Shown piece after piece: positions 56,800 to 64,000 of a DNA stretch of 64,000 bases. Positions within the stretch are counted from its first letter, which is position 1. Each line of letters begins with the position of its first letter. The position numbers were made by a program, and so were the translations under genes. The stretch comes from Ascaphus truei (lineage: Eukaryota; Chordata; Amphibia; Anura; Ascaphidae). The notes under the pieces were generated by a model, which saw nothing but the letters and a program-made list of their open reading frames with translations, made no database searches and was not told the DNA's origin. Location: assembly GCA_036426205.1 (NCBI GenBank), contig CM071571.1:115134244-115198243 (forward strand), given 5' to 3'.

Positions 56800-57179
56800 G
56801 GGGCTTATGCAGAGAGGAACGGTAAAAAAGTTTAAAATGGCTGTAAAATAGCCACAGATTTGCCGTTAGTGAAGGTGTTATGCAGATAACGTCGTTAACT
56901 CATTTCGGCAAAAAACTGCAAATTGCTAACTTTTCCTGGCTATTTGAAACTCGCCATACTAATGCACATATTGGCGTGTTCCAGCGATTCGGAGCTTCTG
57001 GAATACCACGCTATATTAGAATGGCGAGTTTCAGGTTCTCGCCACGAGTTTGGCGAGTTTTACAGCTCTGAAAGCACTTTTAAAAATCGCGCCATTTTCT
57101 CCCGAGTTTCAGATTTCTGGCTAGTTTTTTCGCCACAAGATGGCGCCATTTCCTTATCTATGCTCTCTGCATGAGCCCC
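56800..57179. mobile_element. MITE with 17-bp inverted ends in intron 18
   Basis: GGGGCTTATGCAGAGAG (56800-56816) and CTCTCTGCATGAGCCCC (57163-57179) are inverted repeats with one mismatch, enclosing 346 bp rich in GGCGAGTTT/AACTCGCCA-type segments. No coding region. The target duplication is unclear (TAA versus ATA). Confidence 0.7.
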
Positions 57180-57186
57180 ATAGTTC

Positions 57187-57434
57187 TAACAAAAGAGGGA
57201 GTAGATGGCATGATACCTTTTATTGGACCAACAAGTAGTTTATATGTTGCAAGCTGTCAAACCGCTCAGGGTCCTTCATCGGGCATGGCAGAAATACAGA
57301 AACAAAATAGTATATAGAGATTTCTGCCATACCCGATAAAGTACCCTGAGAGGTTTGACAGCTTGTAACATATAAAATACTTGTTGGTCCAATAAAAGGT
57401 ATCATACCACCTACTCTCTCTCCCTTCTTTGTTA
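57187..57434. mobile_element. palindromic MITE (TATTGGACCAACAAG family)
   Basis: Nearly the whole 248 bp folds back: the left arm (CTAACAAAAGAGGGAGTAGA, ATGATACCTTTTATTGGACC, ...) is repeated inverted to GTTA at 57434. The arms are about 115 bp each with scattered mismatches around a short centre (57304-57317). It is the compact version of the 31084-32112 element. Confidence 0.8.
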
Positions 57435-57744
57435 CTACATGGAAGATAAAAACAATATGGCTACCCACCCTTTTTTGCTTACACAGAGTACGTGTGAACA
57501 TTTGAACATAATTTGCCACAAGATTAGCTATAAGTCTAAAAACAAATTGAATAATGAAATCCTGCGCGCGCATTGGTTAGAATTCCAGGCATTAATTGGC
57601 CAGTATTTTATAATCCACATACAGTAACACTGTAAAGGAGAAATCAATCCATGCTTAAAATCACATACTGTAGGCTTTTAGGGGGACTGCTGTCTTAGCT
57701 CATATACATGTTAGTATCTTTCTCCTGGGCATGTCCGTTTCTCT

Positions 57745-58010
57745 AAAAAAAAAAAAAAAAAAAACCTTTTTTTTTTTTTTTTAGTGGTAATCATAATTTT
57801 CTTGATCTCTAGTTTCTGAGATTACCACAGTAACCTTAAAACTGGCCTCTGGAAAGAGCTCCACTGTGACCTCTCGGAAACGTAATAATCCAAACGCTCT
57901 TATCTCTGGAATGTAGCCATGGATATAAAAATAAAAACAGTGTTAAAAGGGTGATGTTTTTTCTTACCACTTTTTTTTTTTTTTTATATATATATATATA
58001 TATATAGAAA
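57745..58010. repeat. homopolymer and AT tracts
   Basis: A-run/T-run pair at 57746-57782, then unassigned sequence, then a T-run with a TATA repeat at 57969-58006. The segment between has no recognised feature. Confidence 0.8.
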
Positions 58011-58044
58011 GATTTAAACCTGCATGAAGGACAAGCAGCACTTT

Positions 58045-58530
58045 TGGAGATAGTTAGGTCCGGAAATAATTGGACACTGATACAAGTTTTGTTATTTCGG
58101 CTGTGTACCAAAATAAATTCAAGTTACAGTTAAATAATGAATATGGGCTTAAAGTGCAGTCTATCAGCTTTAATATGAGGGTACTCACAACCAAATTGGA
58201 GGAAGGGTTTAGGAATTACATCTCTTTAATATGTAGCCCCCTCTTTTTCAAGGGACCAAAAGTAATTGGAAAATTGACTCAAAAGCTGTTTCATGGACAG
58301 GTGTGGGCTATTCCTTCGTTATTTCATCAATTACGCAGGTAAAATGTCTGGAGTTGATTCCAGGTGTGGCATTCACATTTGGAAGCTGTTGCTCTGAACC
58401 CAGAACATGCGGTCATAGGAGCTCTCAATGCAAGTGAAACAAGGCATCCTTAGGCTGCAAAAAATGAAAAAGAAAATCCATAAGAGAGATAGCAGGAACA
58501 TTAGGAGTGGCCAAATCAACAGTTTTGTAC
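58045..58530 (+). mobile_element. Tc1-type DNA transposon, 5' part, interrupted by Gypsy copy 2
   Basis: The segment begins AGTTAGGTCCGGAAATAATTG and reads through a non-coding leader (TTTCAAGGGACCAAAAGTAA) to the start of a Tc1-like transposase: ATGCGGTCATAGGAG at about 58410, then VKQGILRLQ and, after a 1-nt shift, IREIAGTLGVAKSTV, the N-terminal helix-turn-helix. An in-frame TAG sits at codon 4. The frame is cut at 58530 by the LTR, so the rest of the transposase should lie beyond 64000. Confidence 0.82.
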
Positions 58531-59353
58531 TGTCACGACTCGCGGTTCCTCGCGCGTCCCCGCACGGACTCCGCGTGCCCGCACTTACCTCCATTCCGTC
58601 CCGACACCTCTGGCAACCTTCCGCGCTGTCCTCCTCCGTCACGCGCCTCTCCCCGCACGCGCAGAGTGCTCCCCATGGGAGTGTCAGTCCCCGCTGACGC
58701 ACTGTGCAGGCGCAGACCCCGCATCGTGGGATTGGAGGGCGGAGGCAAGATGCGTCACCAGCGCGCGACGCACGCGCTACGCTCCCGAACGATGAATCAA
58801 GAGGAACTCATTAGTTCCAGTACTGTCAGCTGTCTCTTCCCTTCCAGCCTATCCCTGGCCCCCGCGGGGGTTACGCCTCCGCTCCACACCCTGGGGTGAT
58901 TGGTCCTTGCCTGCTACTTATGCTCAGCTGTGCCACTAGCACTTCGGCTGAGCATAGACTCACGTTACCTGGTGTTTGCCTCTGCCTTCCTTGTCTTGTT
59001 ACCTTGTCCTAGTTCTGCGTACCGACTCTGCCTGCCTTTGGAACCCTCTCTCTCTGGAACCCCGACCTTGGCTTGAACTTTGACCATCCGTATCTCTCCT
59101 GCCCTGCCCCTTGGCTCTGGACTCAGACCATCCACTCTTCTCCAGTTCTGACCTTGGCATAGTAACTCACACGCTCTGGACCTCCCTCGCATCGGACCCG
59201 GCAAGTATACGTTTACTCCGATTTCTCCTGTCCCAGACTCGGCCAGCAAGACTACTCTACATTCTGGATGGGTCCCCGTGTCTGTGGCTGGTGGCTACTA
59301 TTCCCATCTCAGCACAGGGGTCTTGTCTAGTTTGTGGCGAGCACAGCGTAACA
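58531..59353 (+). repeat. 5' LTR of Gypsy copy 2
   Basis: This 823-bp LTR starts TGTCACGACTCGCGG and ends GCGTAACA, immediately before TTATGCTCAG (gag start region). It is GC-rich with many CpG sites in its first 400 bp. It has an extra CCTCGCGCGTCCCCGCAC segment near 58548-58570 relative to the 3' LTR. Confidence 0.9.
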
Positions 59354-59355
59354 TT

Positions 59356-60317
59356 ATGCTCAGCCCCACAAATATAGACCCCGCTGGGGTGGGTGATATG
59401 GTGGCATCTCATGCCGCTATGTTCTCCAAGCTCGAGAAGTATTTAGAACAGTCTGACCTTCGTATGGACGCACTACAGAAAGACCTCCAGACCCTCACTG
59501 TCCAAGTGCAGCAGGCTAATCCTCCCACCTTTACTCCACCTCCGCTTACTCCTCCGGTTAACCCCTGCTCTTCTGACCCGCGACTTCCTGCTCCCCATCG
59601 GTACGCTGGAGACCCCTTTGAATGTCGTGGGTTCCTCAATCAGTGTTTTATATAATTTGAGTTGACTCCCTCCCGGTTCTCTTCTTCCAGAACCAAGGTA
59701 GCCTACATTGTCTCACTGCTTACAGGTTGGCCTGGGCCTCTCCTATGTGGGAGCAGAAAATCAATCTCACACAGGACATTGTGAATCGCCCAAAGGAGTT
59801 CCGGCGCATCTTCGATACCCCGGGCCGGAAGATCACCGCAACTTCTTCTCTTCTCCACATCTCTCAAGGGGACCATCCAGTGGCTAGGTATGCCCTGGAG
59901 TTTCGGACAGTTGCTGCTGAGACGGCGTGGAACGACGAGGCCCTCTCTTCTGTTTTCTGGCAGGGTCTTTCCGAACAGCTGAAGGACAAACTCGCCGCAC
60001 ATAAACGCCCAAGTGACCTAGAGGGACTCATTGCGATCTGCATTCGAGTGGACAAACGACTACAAGAGAGGAAGTCTGAGCGCTCTCATCACCGTCAGGT
60101 AAAGCCCAGGACTTCCCTTATTCATTCCTCTTTTCCAGAAGTTCCCACGACTGACGCTCCGGAGCCCATGCAACTTGGGGGTAACAAGCTGTCCCCTTCC
60201 GAAAAACAGCGTCGCAGATCTTCTGGACTCTGCTTATACTGCGGTAATCCTGGTCATTTCGTTCCTCAATGCCCCCTCAAGCCGGCATCCAAGTCAGGAA
60301 ACGCCAGCTCCCATTGA
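59356..60317 (+). pseudogene. Gypsy copy 2 gag
   Basis: The frame starts at ATG 59356 (MLSPTNIDPAGVGDMV...) and reads YAGDPFECRGFLNQCFI before a TAA at about 59653. A short deletion near 59728 shifts the frame. The second part (59727-60317) continues WASPMWEQ and ends with the CCHC knuckle CLYCGNPGHFVPQC. It is homologous to the copy 1 gag throughout. Confidence 0.88.
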
Positions 60318-60329
60318 GATCCAGTGAAG

Positions 60330-63300
60330 TCTCCATGTGAACAATCGCTAAATCCTCTACCATCAAGGAACAACTACCTAGCAGAATTTTGATTCCAGTC
60401 TCTCTTTCGGTCCCTGGCTTCTCGGTCGCTGCATCTGCCTTCATTGATTCCGGTTCCGGAGCGAACGTTATTGATCACGAGTTCGCAAGGAAGAATAATA
60501 TTCCGCTTGAGAGGAAGAGGATTCCGGTAGGACTTGAGGCCATGGACGGTTGCCCCCTGCAGCCGGCATTTATCGTCCTACAGACCGTCGAACTGTCCCT
60601 CCTGGTCGAGCAGAACCACAGAGAGAAGATATCCTTAGATGTCATCCACTCTCCGTCGGTTGTGATCATTTTGGGTCTACCATGGCTCCAGCGCCATAAT
60701 CCACACATCGACTGGCTCAAACCCAGACCCATATCCGGGGATCAACAGTGCTCCATGACCTGCGGCACCCCCCCCCCCCCCCCCCCGCCCCTTTGTAGTG
60801 TAAATGAATTCCGAGGAGGTACAGTGTTCCCTACCCGACTGTTATTCATCTTTTAAGGACGTCTTTGACAAAGTCAAATCCGAGATCCTTCCCCCCCACC
60901 GACCCTTTGACTGTCCTATAGACCTCTTGCCTGGGTCCGTCCTTCCTAGAGGGCGATCATACCCCCTCTCTATCCCAGAGACTAAAGCTATGTCGGATTA
61001 CATCCGAGAAAATCTCCAGAAGGGGTTTCATCAAAAAGTCTTCCTCCCCCGCTGGGGCGGGCTTCTCCTTTGTCAAGAAAAATGACGGCACCTTTCGCCC
61101 ATGTATTGATTACCGTGGCTTAAACAAAATTACCTTCAAAAACCGGTATCCCGTCTTTGATTTCCGAATTATTCGATCGTCTTCAAGGAGCAACCATCTT
61201 CTCCAAATTTAATCTACGCGGCGCATACAACCTGGTAAGGATTAGACAAGACGACAAATGGAAGACGGCCTTTAACACCAGAGACGGGCACTATGAGTAC
61301 CTTGTTTTGCCATTCGGCTTATGTAATGCTCCTACGGTCTTCCAAGATTTCATAAACGAAATATTCAGGGATCTTCTCAAAGTTTTTCTCATAGTGTATC
61401 TCGACGATATTCTGATCTTCTCAAAGAGTCTTCCCAAACACATTGTACAAGTCAAACAGGTACTACTAAGCCTTCGTTAGAACCACCTCTACGCCAAGCT
61501 AGAGAAGTATCACTTTCACCAATCCTCTACCCCCTTCCTAGGATACATCATCTCGGATTCCGGGTTCGCGATGGATCCTACCAAGCTGAGATCCGTCTTG
61601 GACTGGCCGCTTTCCACCTCTCGCAAGGACATTCAAAGGTTTCTCGGTTTTGCGAACTATTACAGAAGATTTATTCGTAATTTTTCGTCCATTGTCGCAC
61701 CCACCTCTGCCGTCACTAGGAAAGGAGCCGATGTCTCTTCTTGGCCTCCCGCAGCTGTTCAAGTCTTTGACTTTCTGAAGAAATCTTTCGTCTCCTCACT
61801 GGTCCTGATCCATCCCAATCCCAAACTCCCATTTACGCTGGAAGTGGACGCATCGGATTTTGGAGCCGGCACCATCCTTTCTCAAAGAAAGTCACCTTCT
61901 TCCGATTTACATCCCTGTGCATTTTTTCAAAACAAAATTCTGCAGCACAACAGAATTACGGCGTGGGCAACAGGGAGTTATTAGCCATTAAACTCGCATT
62001 GGAGGAATGGAGGCATCTCTTGGAGGGAATGGAGAGTCCAATAACCATTCTAACGGACCATAAAAACTTCATGTATTTGGAGTGCGCTCGCCGGCTGGGG
62101 CTCGTCAGGCCCGTTGGTCTCTTTTCTTCTCCCGTTTTAATGATATAATTCCTTTCATTCCTGGGTCCAAAAATCTAAAGGCTGAAGCACTCTCTCGTCA
62201 ATTCCTAAGCGAGGACAAAGCCGAGGCCAGAGCAGAAACCATTCTTCCGTCCAAGTACATTAAATCTGCCAACACCTTCGACGTTTTGGATAAAATTCTC
62301 GTGGATCAGTCCAAGGTTCCGGAGGTCCCGGACGGTTGTCTCTTCGCTCCTCCCAAATACCGGAGGAAGATTCTGAAATGGGGTCACTTGTCGAAGACTG
62401 CGGGATATCCTGGCACCAAAAGAACTACAGACCTCATAGAACAGACCTTTTGGTGGTCCAACACACGCAGGGACATCAGCGACTTCGTCAAAGCTTGCAC
62501 CATTTGCGCCCGGAACAAGGTTCCCCGCTCTAGACCCCAAGGACTCCTACACCTTCTACCCATCCCTGACCGCCCCTGGAACCATTTAATCGATGGACTT
62601 TATTGTAGAGCTTCCTGTCTCCACCTGTCTCCAAGGGCATGAATACCATATTGGTCATTATTGACCGCTTCTCCAAACAGGCACATTTTGTTCCGCTCTG
62701 TGGTCTCCCCAATTTTCTTACCCTCGCGGACATCTTCACCAGGGAGATCTTCAGTCTTCATGGAGTTCCTTTGACCATCATCTCCGACAGAGGCTTCCAG
62801 TTTGTCTCCAGATTCTGACGGGCCTTCTCAAGGAGACTGGGCATATCTTTGCACTTCTCTTCTGGATACCACCCCCAGACGAATGGGCAAACGGAGAGGA
62901 CCAACCAGTCCCTAGAGCAGTATCTGCGCTACTTTGTCACGGAGACACAAGACGATTGGGCAGATCTTCCCGGGGCAGAATTCGCCAACAATTCCCTGCG
63001 GAATGAGTCTACGCAACTCTCTCCTTTCTTCACAAACTACGGGTTCAATCCAGCACGTCTGCCCTTCACGCGCTCTTCCTCGGGGGTTCCGGCAGCAGAT
63101 AACCGGGTTCAGACCTTGCAGTCCTCTTGGACCAAAATTCAGGGCAATTTAAAGAGAGCGGCGTCCAGGCAGAAGGCTCAAGCAGATCGCCACCGCCGGG
63201 AGATTCCGGAGTTCAGTCCAGGAGACAAGGTGTGGCTCTCCTCCAAAAACATACATTTTGTAGACTCCTACTCCGAAGCTTGCACCAAGATTTTTGGGTC

Positions 63301-63631
63301 CCTTCCAAGTTCTGGAGAGAATAAACCCGGTGGCATATCGTCTAAAACTCCCAGCATCTATGAGAATACAGTCTGTATTTCACGTTTCTTTGTTGAAACC
63401 TGCCTATCACAGTTCCCGGATCGTGTTCCCACACCACCTCCCCTTCGTCTTGTACAGGGACAACAGGAGTACGAGATCCAGGCCATCATCGACTCCCGAA
63501 TTTCCAGAAGGACCACTCAGTACCTCATCCATTGGAAGGGATATGGCCCGGAGGAGCGTACTTGGATCTTGCACCACCAGATCCATGCTCCTGAACTCAT
63601 CAGGAGGTTCCACCAGAAATATCCTCTGTAA
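60330..63631 (+). pseudogene. Gypsy copy 2 pol with chromodomain
   Basis: Protease: FIDSGSGANVIDHEFARKNN near 60440. A C-run at 60767-60786 breaks the frame. [40 protein letters not shown] and [10 protein letters not shown] (61215-61430). RNase [21 protein letters not shown] near 61840. Integrase: CTICARNK near 62500 and GYHPQTNGQTERTNQSLEQY near 62865. Chromodomain: [20 protein letters not shown] near 63520-63580. Breaks: frameshifts near 61060, 61140, 61950, 62090 and 62590, a TAG at 61478 and a TGA at 62816. Confidence 0.88.
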
Positions 63632-63675
63632 CCCTACTGGAATCGCCCGGACGTCTCTCTTCAAGAGGGGGGTAC

Positions 63676-64000
63676 GGTCACGACTCGCGGACTCCGCATG
63701 CCTGCACTTACCTCCGTTCCGATACAAGCTGGCAACCTTCCGCACTGCCCTCCTCCGTCACGCGCCTCTCCCCGCACGCGCAGAATGGGAGCATCAGTCC
63801 CCTTGACTCGCTGTGCAGGCGCAGACCCCGCATCGCGGGATTGGAGGGCAGAGGCGAGATGAGTCACCGGCGCGCGATGCACGCGCAACGCTCCCGAGCG
63901 ACGAGTGAAGAGGATCATTAGTTCCAGTACTGCCAGCTGTCTCTTCCCTTCCAGCCTATCCCTGGCCCCCGCGGGGGTTACGCCTCCGCTCCACACCCTG
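63676..64000 (+). repeat. 3' LTR of Gypsy copy 2 (first 325 bp)
   Basis: It follows the purine tract AAGAGGGGGG (63663-63672) and starts GGTCACGACTCGCGG, with G replacing the T of the 5' LTR. It lacks a segment of about 27 bp present at 58548-58575. The window ends inside it. Confidence 0.9.

Larger units (their letters stand above)
1..64000 (-). other. cep290: cep290 gene body, internal part (exons 19-39 equivalent)
   Basis: CEP290 is a very long coiled-coil protein of the centrosome and ciliary transition zone, where it links the axoneme to the membrane and gates protein entry into the cilium. Twenty-one exons on the minus strand join into 1180 codons without a stop or frame break. They align without gaps to human CEP290 residues of about 609-1788, the central heptad-rich rod. 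All introns have AG acceptors and GT donors. Introns range from 103 bp (intron 33) to 11,070 bp (intron 38). The first 18 and last 15 or so exons are outside the window. Exon numbers follow the human gene from memory; exon boundaries are read from the sequence. Confidence 0.97.
58531..64000 (+). mobile_element. Ty3/Gypsy chromovirus, copy 2 (inactivated, runs off window)
   Basis: It has the same gene order as copy 1 (5' LTR, gag, protease, RT, RNase H, integrase, chromodomain, purine tract, 3' LTR) but is a different family: the LTR sequences differ and proteins are clearly diverged. It entered a Tc1 transposon at ...GTTTTGTAC. The expected right-hand target duplication (TGTAC) is outside the window. 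Several stops and frameshifts make it non-autonomous. Its pol keeps the segment before the chromodomain that copy 1 has lost. Confidence 0.93.

Noticed and set aside
58428..58899. Plus-strand open frames spanning the Tc1/Gypsy LTR junction
   Set aside because: They cross an insertion boundary, with Tc1 sequence on one side and LTR on the other, so they cannot be a real gene.

Overview
The window is vertebrate nuclear DNA, most likely from an amphibian and probably a frog. Its backbone is the middle of the ciliary gene cep290, on the minus strand and read from high to low coordinates. Twenty-one consecutive coding exons (56676 down to 21) can be placed base by base with AG/GT splice sites. They match human CEP290 exons 19-39, about residues 609-1788 of 2479. 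Every exon length equals what I recall for the human exon, and the joined coding length is 3540 nt (1180 codons) with no stop or frame break, so the gene looks functional. The gene start lies beyond 64000 and the C-terminal end lies below position 1. Frog origin is inferred from the repeat mix: DIRS, Penelope-like, Ty3/Gypsy chromoviruses, Tc1, several hAT families and T2/Kolobok-type MITEs.

Almost everything else is intronic and mostly transposable elements, many nested. Intron 38 (159-11228) holds a decayed DIRS-type tyrosine-recombinase retrotransposon (689-11002, recognised by inverted ends) split by a Ty3/Gypsy chromovirus (2714-8321, 5-bp target duplication). Intron 37 holds an LTR-like element and a repeat with a hammerhead-ribozyme-like motif. 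Intron 36 holds a CR1/jockey-type LINE relic (17288-20746) that received a solo LTR and a SINE, plus a second hammerhead-like motif inside an inverted repeat. Intron 35 is dominated by a 5.9-kb mirror-image pair of Penelope-like elements (22350-28230), each with reverse transcriptase and GIY-YIG endonuclease remains. Intron 32 has a foldback repeat expanded by a CA tract and another LTR-like element. Intron 31 has a 5'-truncated LINE. Intron 29 has a 2.9-kb non-autonomous hAT element with an exact 8-bp target duplication, an internal promoter-like block, a C-rich minisatellite and a 94-N assembly gap. Introns 27-20 carry smaller MITEs and foldbacks. Intron 18 (56677-64000, incomplete) holds a palindromic MITE, a Tc1 transposon fragment, and a second chromovirus inserted into that Tc1.

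None of the transposon reading frames is intact. Both Gypsy copies, the Penelope pair, the LINEs and the DIRS carry stops, frameshifts or deletions. The most unusual items are the Penelope palindrome, several hammerhead-ribozyme-like cores in repeats, and the hAT element with apparent spliced leader exons. No protein-coding gene other than cep290 is supported.
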